A DNA stretch of 64,000 bases, from positions 62,001-126,000 of the forward strand of contig NZ_WPZO01000001.1 of NCBI RefSeq assembly GCF_013031355.1. Direction: 5' to 3'. The position numbers and the translations under genes are program-made. The stretch's first letter is position 1, and every line of letters begins with the position of its first letter. Positions 43,410 through 52,385 of the stretch are shown piece by piece. Origin of the DNA: Ruegeria arenilitoris (GTDB lineage Bacteria > Pseudomonadota > Alphaproteobacteria > Rhodobacterales > Rhodobacteraceae). The notes beneath the pieces are model-generated. The model had not been told where the DNA came from and did no database searches. It was given only the letters and a program-made list of their open reading frames with translations.

Positions 43410-44513
43410 ATGAACGTGCACCCCCGCAGCATTGATGACGCACCTGACCATGATGAGGCCGCCGCCGCGCTGAAAACGCTGCGCAAATGGGCCGAAACCG
43501 CAACCGAGGCCGAGATCAGCCAGCTCGATCCGGCGATTGCGCGTTTGGTGCCGGGACTGGTCCCTGTGAACTACCCGTCACTGTCGCGGGACTATCCGGA
43601 AGATTTTCGGGTCGATGATGCCTATCGCGCAACTTTGCCCGATCTTCAGAACGGCCCGTCCAGTCTGATCCGCGGGGCAAAACAGCAGATTCAGCATGTG
43701 GGGATTTCGAATTTTCGCCTGCCAATACGGTTCCACCGCAAGCATGGCGACGACTTGACGTTGGAAACATCCGTTACGGGTACGGTCAGCCTTGAGGCTG
43801 AAAAGAAGGGCATCAACATGTCCCGGATCATGCGCTCGTTCTATAAACATGCCGAGCGCACGTTCAGCTTTGAGGTCATGGAAGCTGCGCTGAATGACTA
43901 TATGACCGACTTGGACAGCTTTGATGCGCGTATCCAGATGCGGTTTTCCTACCCGGACCGCGTGAAAAGCCTGCGCTCGGGTCTGGAGGGATACCAGTAT
44001 TACGACATCGCGCTGGAGTTGGTTGAACAGAACGGCGTGCGCCAGAAGATCATGCATCTGGATTATGTCTATTCCTCGACCTGTCCGTGCTCGTTGGAGC
44101 TGAGCGAACATGCGCGGTCCACGCGCGGACAGTTGGCGACGCCTCATTCTCAGCGCTCGGTCGCGCGCATCTCGGTGGTTGTCGATTGCGACGCGGATTG
44201 TCTGTGGTTCGAGGACCTGATCGCGCTTTGCCGTCGTGCTGTACCGACGGAAACCCAGGTGATGGTCAAGCGTGAGGATGAACAAGCATTTGCCGAACTG
44301 AATGCGGCCAACCCTATCTTTGTCGAGGACGCCGCCCGTTTGTTCTGCGCCGAGCTTCAGGCCGATCACCATGTCGGAGATTTCCGCGTTGTGGCCAGCC
44401 ATCAGGAAAGCCTGCACAGCCATGATGCGGTGTCGGTTCTGACCGAAGGCCCGACTTTTGTTTCGGCCAGCTTGGACCCGCGCCTGTTCTCGACCCTCTT
44501 CCATATTGGGTAA
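43410..44513 (+). CDS. folE2: GTP cyclohydrolase I, type 2 (FolE2)
   Basis: Converts GTP to dihydroneopterin triphosphate for folate synthesis. The 367-residue length and the motifs GISNFRLPIRFHRKHG, LEAEKKGINMSRIMRSFYKH, SSTCPCSLELSEHARSTRGQLATPHSQRS and VASHQESLHSHDAVSV identify the type IB enzyme, which can use metals other than zinc. The conserved cysteine of the family is in STCPCS. No folE of type IA is seen in the window. folB and folP, the later folate genes, are at 60-62 kb. Confidence 0.95.
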   Translation: MNVHPRSIDDAPDHDEAAAALKTLRKWAETATEAEISQLDPAIARLVPGLVPVNYPSLSRDYPEDFRVDDAYRATLPDLQNGPSSLIRGAKQQIQHVGISNFRLPIRFHRKHGDDLTLETSVTGTVSLEAEKKGINMSRIMRSFYKHAERTFSFEVMEAALNDYMTDLDSFDARIQMRFSYPDRVKSLRSGLEGYQYYDIALELVEQNGVRQKIMHLDYVYSSTCPCSLELSEHARSTRGQLATPHSQRSVARISVVVDCDADCLWFEDLIALCRRAVPTETQVMVKREDEQAFAELNAANPIFVEDAARLFCAELQADHHVGDFRVVASHQESLHSHDAVSVLTEGPTFVSASLDPRLFSTLFHIG

Positions 44514-44570
44514 CTGCGTGGGGCTCTTGAAGTCTCAAAATTAGACAAAATGGCGAACTTTCGCCGCATC

Positions 44571-44587
44571 GCAGCAAAAATTGCTGC
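44571..44587. promoter_or_regulatory. GCAGCAA-N3-TTGCTGC inverted repeat
   Basis: Perfect 7-bp arms with a 3-base AAA spacer, about 200 bases upstream of the Lys/Ala/Pro-rich gene. The GC-poor spacer and TGC/GCA arms resemble the CTGC-N3-4-GCAG sites bound by the polyhydroxyalkanoate regulator PhaR in Paracoccus. Assignment to PhaR is inference. The rest of this 275-base gap has no gene. Confidence 0.4.
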
Positions 44588-44788
44588 AGTCGCTCTTTCT
44601 TTGACGTAGAGTAAGGGGGATTGCAGCCGTGGCGTACGCGCTTGCCAGCCGTTTCGCCACACTGAAAGGAAGCCGAGACGTGAGACGCCCCGGGACTTCA
44701 AACCTTGGCAATCCGCCCCAGACGTCAGGGCGGAGCAGGGTGCTTCTTCCCTTTGAAGGTTGCATCGCTTTCACAGGAGAAATGACTA

Positions 44789-45655
44789 ATGAATCCGATT
44801 ACCCAGCCGCTGGAGTTTCAGGCGGCGGCCATTCGTATGGCCGGCTACGCGGTTAGCAACCAACTGAAGATCATGCAAATTCTGGCCACGTCGGCCATGG
44901 AGCTGCCGTTTGCACCGGTACATGCTCTGCACATCTCGTCCGCGCAACCGGCGCCGACGACTGCGAAACCGGAATTCAAGTCCAAAGCGGCGGCAGCTAA
45001 GTCTAAACCGGCGGCGACTCCGAAGGCCAAGCCGGTCGCGCGCGACAAAGCGGCGGTTACGCCCAAGGCCGAATCGCCCAAACCTGCCCTCGCCAAAAAG
45101 ACGGCTTCTGCAGCGAAGAAAACTGCCGCTGCGCCCAAGGCAACGGCTGCTCCGGCGGCATCCAAGCCTGCGAATGCAGCAAAACCACAAGAGGCCAAAC
45201 CCGCAACCGCACCCAAGCCCGTCGCGGCAAAACCGGCTACCAAACCCGCAGCGCCCAAGGCTCCGGCGAAAGCGGCGGCATCTAAAACTGCGGCCCCAAA
45301 GCCCGAGGTGAAGACCGCAGCGCCCCGACCGGCGGCCAGACCCTCAGCGAAAAAGGCTCCGGCGAAACCTGCGGCGCCCAAAGCGGCCACCAAGCCAGCG
45401 GCTCCGAAGGTACAGGCAGCAAAAACCGCAGCCCCAAAGGCTGAGGTCGCCAAGCCGGTTGCACCTGCCGTAAAACCGGAGGCACCTGCTGTCAAAGCCG
45501 CTGCAGCTGTTGCCAAACCAGTCGCCCCTCAGGCACAGGCCAAACCGGTCGCACCCAAGGCCGAAGCGGCCACGCCCGCAGCGCCCCAACGCCGGACGCG
45601 CGCGCCTTCGAAACCGCCCGCGATGCCCACACCCGTCAGCAAAACCGACGAGTAA
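44789..45655 (+). CDS. Lys/Ala/Pro-rich protein, possible PhaF-like phasin
   Basis: A 288-residue protein in two parts. Residues 1-45 (MNPITQPLEFQAAAIRMAGY, then AVSNQLKIMQILATSAMELPF) form a hydrophobic/amphipathic helix. Residues about 60-288 are an extremely biased A/K/P repeat (AAPKA, KPAAPK, AKPVA units), like the C-terminal tail of histone H1 and of the Pseudomonas phasin PhaF, which binds DNA while its N-terminus binds PHA granules. The upstream PhaR-like repeat supports a PHA role. Direct family assignment was not possible. AGGAGAAATGACTA before the ATG is a fair ribosome site. Confidence 0.65.
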   Translation: MNPITQPLEFQAAAIRMAGYAVSNQLKIMQILATSAMELPFAPVHALHISSAQPAPTTAKPEFKSKAAAAKSKPAATPKAKPVARDKAAVTPKAESPKPALAKKTASAAKKTAAAPKATAAPAASKPANAAKPQEAKPATAPKPVAAKPATKPAAPKAPAKAAASKTAAPKPEVKTAAPRPAARPSAKKAPAKPAAPKAATKPAAPKVQAAKTAAPKAEVAKPVAPAVKPEAPAVKAAAAVAKPVAPQAQAKPVAPKAEAATPAAPQRRTRAPSKPPAMPTPVSKTDE

Positions 45656-45705
45656 ACGGGACATCCGCTTGACACGGTCGTGCAGGCGCGCCAACGCTGC
45701 GCCTC

Positions 45706-47154
45706 ATGACGGACATGCGCCCGGTTGGATATGTGATTGGCCTGTTGGTCGCCATTCTTGGGGCGACCATGATGCTGCCCATGCTTGCGGATCTCATCGA
45801 AGGTCGGGGCGAGTGGCACGTATTTCTGGAAAGCGGCGTCATCACCATGCTGACGGGCGTAGTCCTGTCCATCAGCTGCTCGAACGGGGTGGGCGAAGGT
45901 CTGACGATCCGTCAGACCTTTTTGCTGACCACCGGCGTCTGGGTGGCGCTGCCGCTATTCGGTGCCATCCCTTTTTTGTTCGGTGAGACCGAACTGCGCT
46001 TTGTCGATGCTTATTTCGAGGCTATGTCGGGCCTGACCACCACCGGTTCGACCGTTTTATCCGGCTTGGATAATCTGCCACAGGGTTTGCTGTTATGGCG
46101 CGGCCTGCTGCAATGGCTGGGCGGGATCGGTATCATCGTTGTCGCCATGGTGTTCCTGCCCGAGCTTCGGGTTGGTGGTATGCAAATCTTCCGCTCGGAA
46201 GGGTTTGAAACCATGGGAAAAATCCTGCCGCGCGCGCAAGAGATTGCGGGCCAGATTTCCCTGATCTACGTCTTTCTGACCTTCGTCTGCGCCCTGGTTT
46301 ACGCTGCTCTGGGGATGAGCTTTTTTGATGCCGTTGTGCACGCAATGACGACCATCGCCACGGGTGGGTTCGCGAACTACGATTCCTCCTTTGCAGTGTT
46401 TTCGGGACCAACCGAATACGCGGCTGCGGTCTTCATGATCCTCGCGGCCCTGCCGTTCGTGCGCTACGTTCAGTTCGCCAATGGCAATACGAATTCTCTT
46501 TGGCAGGATAGCCAGATCAAGACCTTTCTGGCGACGATCCTGGTTCTGGTCGCAGTCATGGCGATATTCTTGGTCTCGGTCTTTCCGCACCATTGGGAGC
46601 AGGCGTTCCGCGAGTCGCTGTTCAACATCACCTCGATCATTTCCGGTACGGGCTATGCCAGCGTCAACTATATGACCTGGGGCAATTTCCCGGTGATGCT
46701 GTTCTTTCTGATCGGGCTGATCGGGGGATGCGCGGGTTCGACCGCCTGTTCGATCAAGATCTTCCGCTATCAGCTGTTGTTTGCCTCGATCAAAACTCAG
46801 ATTAGCCGTATCCGGTCGCCGCACGGTGTGTTCAACCCGCGGTATGACGGACGCACGATCGGGCCAGATGTTCTGAGCTCGGTCATGAGCTTTTTCATGT
46901 TCTTCGTGCTCTCGATGGGCGTACTGGCCTGGGCGCTGGCGCTGACGGGTCTGGACTTCATCACCTCCGTCTCGGGCGCGGCGACGGCGCTCGCCAATGT
47001 CGGGCCGGGGCTAGGGGATCAGATCGGTCCCGCGGGCAACTTTGCTGGGCTGAGCGACACGGCCAAGTGGTTGTTGTCCATCGGTATGTTGGTCGGGCGG
47101 CTCGAGCTGCTGGCTGTCTACGCGCTGTTTACTGTCCAATTCTGGAGAAGCTGA
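45706..47154 (+). CDS. trkH: Trk/Ktr potassium uptake protein TrkH
   Basis: A 482-residue K+ transporter membrane subunit with four M1-P-M2 repeats. The first filter reads SGLTTTGSTVL; later P-loops are TTIATGGFANYDSS, SIISGTGYASVN and ANVGPGLGDQIGPAGNF, each with the expected glycine. The end (LGMLVGRLELLAVYAL-type: SIGMLVGRLELLAVYALF) is typical of TrkH. TrkA, the regulatory subunit, is not adjacent. Its stop overlaps the next ATG by one base, coupling it to a ThDP enzyme. Confidence 0.95.
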   Translation: MTDMRPVGYVIGLLVAILGATMMLPMLADLIEGRGEWHVFLESGVITMLTGVVLSISCSNGVGEGLTIRQTFLLTTGVWVALPLFGAIPFLFGETELRFVDAYFEAMSGLTTTGSTVLSGLDNLPQGLLLWRGLLQWLGGIGIIVVAMVFLPELRVGGMQIFRSEGFETMGKILPRAQEIAGQISLIYVFLTFVCALVYAALGMSFFDAVVHAMTTIATGGFANYDSSFAVFSGPTEYAAAVFMILAALPFVRYVQFANGNTNSLWQDSQIKTFLATILVLVAVMAIFLVSVFPHHWEQAFRESLFNITSIISGTGYASVNYMTWGNFPVMLFFLIGLIGGCAGSTACSIKIFRYQLLFASIKTQISRIRSPHGVFNPRYDGRTIGPDVLSSVMSFFMFFVLSMGVLAWALALTGLDFITSVSGAATALANVGPGLGDQIGPAGNFAGLSDTAKWLLSIGMLVGRLELLAVYALFTVQFWRS

Positions 47155-48728
47155 TGAAAAGACCTCTGGGTGCCCAGATTTCGCATATGTTGAAAGACAG
47201 GGGCGTTGACGTGATTTTCGGCATTCCCGGCGTTCACAATCAGGAAATGTATCGGGGTATCGAAGAAGCGGGCATCACGCATGTTCTGGCCCGGCACGAG
47301 CAGGGGGCCGGGTTCATGGCCGATGGTTATGCCCGCGCTACTAGAAAACCCGGCGTGGCCTATGTGATCACCGGGCCGGGGCTGTGCAATATCATGACGC
47401 CGATGGGGCAGGCCTATACGGATTCTGTGCCGATGCTGGTGATGTCGTCCTGTTTGGACGAGACGGACGCGGTGCAGGGCCAGTTGCACCAGATGAAGGA
47501 TCAACGCGCTGCCGCTGAAACCGTTACGGATTGGTCCCGTCAGGCCAACACCGCACAGGCGGCTTATAGGTTGGTCGAGCGTGCGTTTGAGGAATTCGAA
47601 CTCACGCGCCCGCGCCCCAAGCATATTCAGGTGCCGATTGCCCAGCTTGAGGCCGAGGTTGATCCGGCACCCTTTCCCAACCAGCCCGGGTTGCGGTCCA
47701 AGGTGGTGCCACCTGATCTGGCGCCGCTCATGTCCTTGCTGAATATCTCGCGGCGGCCGCTGTTCATTCTGGGGGGCGGGGCGAGGTCCAATCTGTGGCG
47801 TCAGATACTGACCCAGTTGGGGGCCGCCTGTTTCACCACCTATGCCGGGCGCGGGATGGCCGGGTTAGGCTATGCGCTGGATTTCGGGGCCACGCTGCCG
47901 CGACCGGGCAGTGCCGATGTGATCGGTTCGGCTGATCTTGTCGTCGCAGTCGGGTCAGAGTTGGGTGAGGTTGACCTGTGGCGCGACACGCTGGGGCATA
48001 CCTCTCATCTGGTGCGGGTCGATCTTGATCCGCAGGTTCTGTCCGACCGTCACCGCGCAGGGATCAAGCTGCAGGTCGATGGCGAAAGCTTTGCCCATGC
48101 TCTCTGGGCTGCGATTGACGCCGTGAAACCGGCGACGGGCTGGAGACCCGAAGAGGTCGCCGAGGCCCGCAAACGCTGGCGCGCCGAATCCGATGCCGAA
48201 CGTCCCGGGATCGTGCCGGTGCTGGATGCTTTGCGCGAGGCAATGCCGGCTGACACAATGATCTATTCCGACATGACTCAGTTTGCCTATGTCGCGAAAG
48301 AGGTCTGGGACATGGCCTACCCCTATCACTGGCACCACCCGACCGGGTTCGGCACACTGGGTTATGCGCTGCCTGCCGGGATCGGCGGCGCGGTTGCGCG
48401 TAGGGGTAAACCTACGGCCGTGATCGCGGGGGATTATGGGTTTCATTACACGATGATGGAGCTTGGTGCGGCGGTCGAGTTGGGCCTGTCTCTGCCCATC
48501 ATCCTGTGGGACAACGCCAAGCTGAAAGAGATCGAAGACAGCATGGTTCGCGGCCAGATTGCCCCCAACGCAGTGGTGGCCCGCAATCCCGATTTCTGCA
48601 AATTGGCCGAGGCCTTCGGGGCCTTGTCCGCCGCTCCAGGTAATCTGGAAGAGATGCAGGCTGCCGTGCAAGCCGCGTTTCACGCCCCGGTTCCGACGTT
48701 GATCCGGGTGACGCCCGATATCGCCTAA
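47154..48728 (+). CDS. ThDP-dependent enzyme, acetolactate synthase-like
   Basis: A 524-residue thiamin-diphosphate enzyme of the acetolactate synthase/2-oxoacid decarboxylase group. The catalytic Glu lies in HVLARHEQGAGFMADGYARAT, the central domain has FILGGGARSNLW, and the ThDP/Mg motif is read as AGDYGFHYTMMELGAAVELGLSLPIILWDNAKLKEI (GDY in place of the usual GDG). This subfamily is often annotated as AruI-like 5-guanidino-2-oxopentanoate decarboxylase; the substrate is not certain. It is translationally coupled to trkH by one base and ends at a bidirectional terminator. Confidence 0.85.
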   Translation: MKRPLGAQISHMLKDRGVDVIFGIPGVHNQEMYRGIEEAGITHVLARHEQGAGFMADGYARATRKPGVAYVITGPGLCNIMTPMGQAYTDSVPMLVMSSCLDETDAVQGQLHQMKDQRAAAETVTDWSRQANTAQAAYRLVERAFEEFELTRPRPKHIQVPIAQLEAEVDPAPFPNQPGLRSKVVPPDLAPLMSLLNISRRPLFILGGGARSNLWRQILTQLGAACFTTYAGRGMAGLGYALDFGATLPRPGSADVIGSADLVVAVGSELGEVDLWRDTLGHTSHLVRVDLDPQVLSDRHRAGIKLQVDGESFAHALWAAIDAVKPATGWRPEEVAEARKRWRAESDAERPGIVPVLDALREAMPADTMIYSDMTQFAYVAKEVWDMAYPYHWHHPTGFGTLGYALPAGIGGAVARRGKPTAVIAGDYGFHYTMMELGAAVELGLSLPIILWDNAKLKEIEDSMVRGQIAPNAVVARNPDFCKLAEAFGALSAAPGNLEEMQAAVQAAFHAPVPTLIRVTPDIA

Positions 48729-48730
48729 AC

Positions 48731-48758
48731 AAAAAACGCCGCCCGAAGGGGCGGCGTT
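48731..48758. terminator. bidirectional terminator
   Basis: AACGCCGCCC (48735-48744)/GGGCGGCGTT (48749-48758) with a GAAG loop. On the minus strand it is followed by GTTTTTTG and has a UUCG-type loop context, an excellent terminator for the protease-like gene. On the plus strand the tail TTCTTGGTTCTT is weaker but serves the ThDP gene. Confidence 0.9.
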
Positions 48759-48777
48759 CTTGGTTCTTCAGATCAGT

Positions 48778-50517
48778 TTAGTCCCAGCAATGCACCAGAA
48801 CGGTCATTCCGTTGGCTCGTCGGCTGAGTTCATTGGGTGAGATTTCCGCCGTGGACTGAGCGGGCTGACCAGACACGCCAGCCTTTTCCAAAGCTTCGTT
48901 CAAGCGGTCCGTCGTTGCCGCCAGACTGACCGAAGCGGGAAGGGTGCGCCCCTCGGACGGGGTGGGCAGCAGCATACCGACAACCTGTCCATTGTCGTCG
49001 AAGACCGGGCCGCCCGCATCGCCGGGTTGCGCCGCCAATGCAAGGCGCTTCACACCGTCCTCACCATCCAGGCCCCGCACATCAGTGATCTGGCCATAGG
49101 TCAGTGTCGGTGCACCCAACGCGCCTTCATACGAGAAACCCGAGACAGCGACATCGGACTGAATGCGCGGCTTGTCGGCGCTGAACTCGGCGATGCTGAT
49201 CGGCGCAAGGCTGCGGCGGGGGCGCAGAACAGCGACTCCAAGATCTGGGTCTGCCCAGGCCACCTGAACCTCCTGATCGTCGTTCAGGGTGATGCGGGTG
49301 CAGCTGTCCGTTGCCTCGGAAACGGTCAGAACCGTGCCGTTTGCGTCGGTGAAGAAGCCGGACCGGGACAGGCGCGGTTTACGCACTTGCAGACCCGATA
49401 CCAGATCGATCCGCTGATCGGCATCCGCGCCCGCACCGGCATCCAGTACGGCGTCGTTGGTGGTGAAGCTGGCCTTGATCGCGGCCAGAATCCGCGCGCG
49501 GCGGGCCTCATCGCCTTCGGGCCAGACCAGAGTAAAGCCCTTGATCTGATCGTCTTTCAGCGCCGCTTCGGTGTACGACACGATCCCGTTGCCGCGACCC
49601 TCCAGCGTGAAACGGTCACCGCGCAGCTGTCGCGGGCCGTCCAGAGGCACGATCTCCAGCGATTGCATCACTTCATACAATGCCCGCAGGGTGGATTTGT
49701 TGCCCTTCTGGCTGATCAGCAATGCCTTGGCGTTCAGATCGGTTGTGCCGTTGAAATGCGCAAAGGGGGCCTCATAACGGTCAAAGGCGATGACACCCAG
49801 CGGCAGGTCCAGATCGATGCCCGCCTGCGTGTCCGAATAGCGCTCTATCCCGACACTGATCAGCGGCGCGTTGTAGCCGTCCATCAGCACCTTGCGCTGC
49901 GCCGTGGTCAGAACTCCGGTGGGCTCATAGCCATTGAAGCTCTGCCAGTCACCCATTGAACGCCGGGTCCCTGCACCAAACGCTCCATCGATGGTCGAGT
50001 TATAAAACCCGGCGGCTTGCAAGGCGGTTTGCAGATCCTTGCGTTCTTGCGCGGTCAAAGCGCGTTCGGATTGCAGTGCCTGCGACCGCGTCTCATCCGA
50101 GGGCTGTGGGGTCAGCCCGGCGGTGGATTGATCCGGCTGTGGTGTCGGCTCGACCGGTGGAGTTACCGCGCTTTGGCCTTGAGAGCTTGAACCAACGGGC
50201 CAGAATTGCTGAGCCAGAGAATTCGAGAACGCGATGTAGCTGTCAGCGGGGATCTGCCCCTCGGCCCGGTAAACGCGCAGAACCTGCTCAGCATCGTTGC
50301 GCAAATATGGCCCGATAACAATGGCATACCAGCCAGAGTTCAGGCGGTACCCGTTCACGTCGGGCAGAACGTTCGCATAGGCCTGCGCGCGTTCCTGCGC
50401 CTGGCGCAGCGTCGGGCGGGCTTCGACCTGCACCCAAACGCCTGCCTCCTGCTGTGCAAAAACGGCGCGCGCGCCGAAGAGAAATAGAAACAAAATTGCA
50501 GTGATTACTCGTGTCAT
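48778..50517 (-). CDS. SPOR/PG-binding protein with dead trypsin-like domain
   Basis: A 579-residue exported protein: signal peptide MTRVITAILFLFLFGARAVFA, a SPOR-like domain (residues about 26-95), a Pro/Gln-rich linker, a PG_binding_1 domain at about 155-215 (KDLQTALQAAGFYNSTIDGAFGAGTRRSMGDWQ), a middle domain and a C-terminal trypsin fold. In the latter the serine motif reads QPGDAGGPVFD (Ser to Ala, about residue 500). The histidine region reads NGTVLTVSEATDSC where TNAHVV-type sequence is expected. The protein is therefore probably a non-catalytic, peptidoglycan-associated binding protein. It is single-gene with its own terminator and divergent from glyQ. Confidence 0.85.
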   Translation of the reverse strand: MTRVITAILFLFLFGARAVFAQQEAGVWVQVEARPTLRQAQERAQAYANVLPDVNGYRLNSGWYAIVIGPYLRNDAEQVLRVYRAEGQIPADSYIAFSNSLAQQFWPVGSSSQGQSAVTPPVEPTPQPDQSTAGLTPQPSDETRSQALQSERALTAQERKDLQTALQAAGFYNSTIDGAFGAGTRRSMGDWQSFNGYEPTGVLTTAQRKVLMDGYNAPLISVGIERYSDTQAGIDLDLPLGVIAFDRYEAPFAHFNGTTDLNAKALLISQKGNKSTLRALYEVMQSLEIVPLDGPRQLRGDRFTLEGRGNGIVSYTEAALKDDQIKGFTLVWPEGDEARRARILAAIKASFTTNDAVLDAGAGADADQRIDLVSGLQVRKPRLSRSGFFTDANGTVLTVSEATDSCTRITLNDDQEVQVAWADPDLGVAVLRPRRSLAPISIAEFSADKPRIQSDVAVSGFSYEGALGAPTLTYGQITDVRGLDGEDGVKRLALAAQPGDAGGPVFDDNGQVVGMLLPTPSEGRTLPASVSLAATTDRLNEALEKAGVSGQPAQSTAEISPNELSRRANGMTVLVHCWD

Positions 50518-50646
50518 AGTCTGCCCGTGTCCGCGGTGTTTTAGCTTTGCCGCAGATTACGCGAATAGCAGCAGGGAAAGCCATGCCCGGAATACGGGGA
50601 ATTTCCAGTGTGGCGGTGCAGTGACAGCAGCGTGGGCATTGGCCCG

Positions 50647-50675
50647 TTGACGCCCCTTGGCCCCTTGCATAGGAA
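50647..50675 (+). promoter_or_regulatory. possible glyQ promoter
   Basis: TTGACG (50647-50652), a 17-base spacer and TAGGAA (50670-50675), about 50 bases before the glyQ start. The -35 is good and the -10 is poor, so this is tentative. Confidence 0.35.
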
Positions 50676-50723
50676 GGACAAAACCGACCGGAACCGGGCG
50701 CGGATGTGCCCAAAGGGAATGTC

Positions 50724-51653
50724 ATGACCGAACCGTCCAGCGCACCACGTTCATTTCAGGAAATTATCCTGCGCCTTCAGACCTATTGGGCCTCGAAGGG
50801 CTGCGCCATCCTGCAGCCTTACGACATGGAAGTTGGGGCAGGGACGTTCCACCCGGCGACCACTTTGCGCGCTTTGGGGTCAAAGGCATGGGCTGCGGCC
50901 TATGTTCAGCCGTCGCGTCGTCCGACCGATGGGCGGTATGGTGAGAACCCGAACCGGTTGCAGCACTATTATCAGTATCAGGTGCTGATCAAACCCAGCC
51001 CGCCGGACCTGCAGGACCTGTATCTGGGTAGCCTCGAGGCTATCGGTATCGACATGAACCTGCATGACATCCGGTTTGTCGAGGATGACTGGGAAAGCCC
51101 AACGCTGGGCGCCTGGGGCCTGGGCTGGGAGGTCTGGTGTGACGGTATGGAAGTCAGCCAGTTCACCTATTTCCAGCAGGTCGGCGGCCATGACTGCGCG
51201 CCGGTTTCGGGCGAGTTGACCTATGGCCTGGAACGGTTGGCCATGTATGTGCTGGGCATCGACCACGTGATGGATATGCCGTTCAACGATCCTCAGTCAC
51301 CCAGCCCGCTTACCTATGGCGAAATCTTCAAGCAGACCGAAGAGGAATACGCCCGCTGGAACTTTGACGTGGCCAACACCGAAGTTCTGCTGCGCCACTT
51401 CGAAGAGGCCGAAGCCGAATGTGCCGCCATTCTGGCGCAGGAACATGACGACCCCAAAACGGCTAAACGCATCGTCATGGCGCACCCCGCCTATGATCAG
51501 TGCATCAAGGCCAGCCACGTATTCAACCTGTTGGACGCGCGAGGCGTGATCTCGGTTACCGAGCGTCAGGCTTATATCGGACGGGTTCGGGCGCTGGCCA
51601 AACAATGCGCGGATGCGTTCCTGCTGACCGAGGCTGCTGGGTTTGAGGCCTGA
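50724..51653 (+). CDS. glyQ: glycyl-tRNA synthetase alpha subunit
   Basis: Catalytic class II core of the tetrameric bacterial GlyRS. The 309-residue protein has [77 protein letters not shown] and [19 protein letters not shown] and [13 protein letters not shown] motifs, standard for GlyQ. ATG at 50724 has AAAGGGA nearby; GTG/ATG alternatives upstream are unlikely. The beta subunit gene is 2.5 kb downstream, not adjacent. Confidence 0.98.
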   Translation: MTEPSSAPRSFQEIILRLQTYWASKGCAILQPYDMEVGAGTFHPATTLRALGSKAWAAAYVQPSRRPTDGRYGENPNRLQHYYQYQVLIKPSPPDLQDLYLGSLEAIGIDMNLHDIRFVEDDWESPTLGAWGLGWEVWCDGMEVSQFTYFQQVGGHDCAPVSGELTYGLERLAMYVLGIDHVMDMPFNDPQSPSPLTYGEIFKQTEEEYARWNFDVANTEVLLRHFEEAEAECAAILAQEHDDPKTAKRIVMAHPAYDQCIKASHVFNLLDARGVISVTERQAYIGRVRALAKQCADAFLLTEAAGFEA

Positions 51654-51661
51654 TGAGGCGT

Positions 51662-52294
51662 TCAGGCCAATCCGGGCAACAGCACTTTCAGGCCATCTGC
51701 GATCATGCCGATTGCGATGGCCGACAGGATCATGCCCATGAAGCGGCTCATGATCACGCGGGCATTGGCCGACAATCGCTTGGCCAAGGCAGACGCATTC
51801 CAGAACGTGATGAACAGCAGAAACAGAACGGCCAGAAAGACGCCTGCGTAGATAATGGTGTCCATCGGCTTGGAAATGTGGTGCGCGTAAAGGATCAGAG
51901 TCGTGATCGTGCCGGGCCCAACCAGAATAGGGAAGGCCAGCGGGTAGAAGGCAACCGTGGCGGGTTCGGGGTAGGCTTGCTTTTCCCCTTCGGTCCCGTG
52001 ATGCGTGGTGCTTTCCTTGCCGCTCAGCATGTTCAAGCCGATCATCAGAACGACCAGACCGCCAGCTACACGCAGATCGTCCACGCTGATCCCGAACAGG
52101 CCCAGCGTCTGGTTGCCTATCGCCGCGAATGCACCGCCAAGGATCAGGCAGTACGTCGCCGTCTTCGCCGCCACCTTGCGCTGGTCGGCAGGGGTCAGGC
52201 CGTCGGTGACGCTCAGGAAAACGGGCAGATTGGTGATCGGGTTCATGATCGCAAACAGCGCGCCGAAGAACCCAACGGCAAGTGTCATGTCCAT
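51662..52294 (-). CDS. MarC family membrane protein
   Basis: A 210-residue protein with six hydrophobic helices and the MarC/UPF0056 signature: FFGALFAIMNPITNLPVFLSVTDGL, LRVAGGLVVLMIGLNML, and AFYPLAFPILVGPGTITTLIL. MarC proteins were once linked to multiple antibiotic resistance, but their function is unresolved. It is antisense within the glyQ-glyS interval, with 9 bases to the glyQ stop. Confidence 0.92.
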   Translation of the reverse strand: MDMTLAVGFFGALFAIMNPITNLPVFLSVTDGLTPADQRKVAAKTATYCLILGGAFAAIGNQTLGLFGISVDDLRVAGGLVVLMIGLNMLSGKESTTHHGTEGEKQAYPEPATVAFYPLAFPILVGPGTITTLILYAHHISKPMDTIIYAGVFLAVLFLLFITFWNASALAKRLSANARVIMSRFMGMILSAIAIGMIADGLKVLLPGLA

Positions 52295-52323
52295 TCCAAT
52301 AACCTCGTTCCGGCCTGTATCAG

Positions 52324-52348
52324 TTTGGAAACTGGCCTATTTTCCAAA
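52324..52348. promoter_or_regulatory. TTTGGAAA/TTTCCAAA inverted repeat
   Basis: Perfect 8-bp arms with a 9-base spacer in the divergent 91-base region between marC and the DUF6446 gene. It is a plausible operator for one or both; no regulator is assigned. Confidence 0.4.
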
Positions 52349-52385
52349 AAGTTGAAAGAGGCCGCGTGATCAGGATGCCTAAAAG

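Noticed and set aside
44845..45516. A 223-codon Ala/Gly-rich frame antisense to the Lys/Ala/Pro-rich gene
   Set aside because: It arises from the GC-rich repeat on the other strand; the sense protein has a start with ribosome site and the antisense has none.
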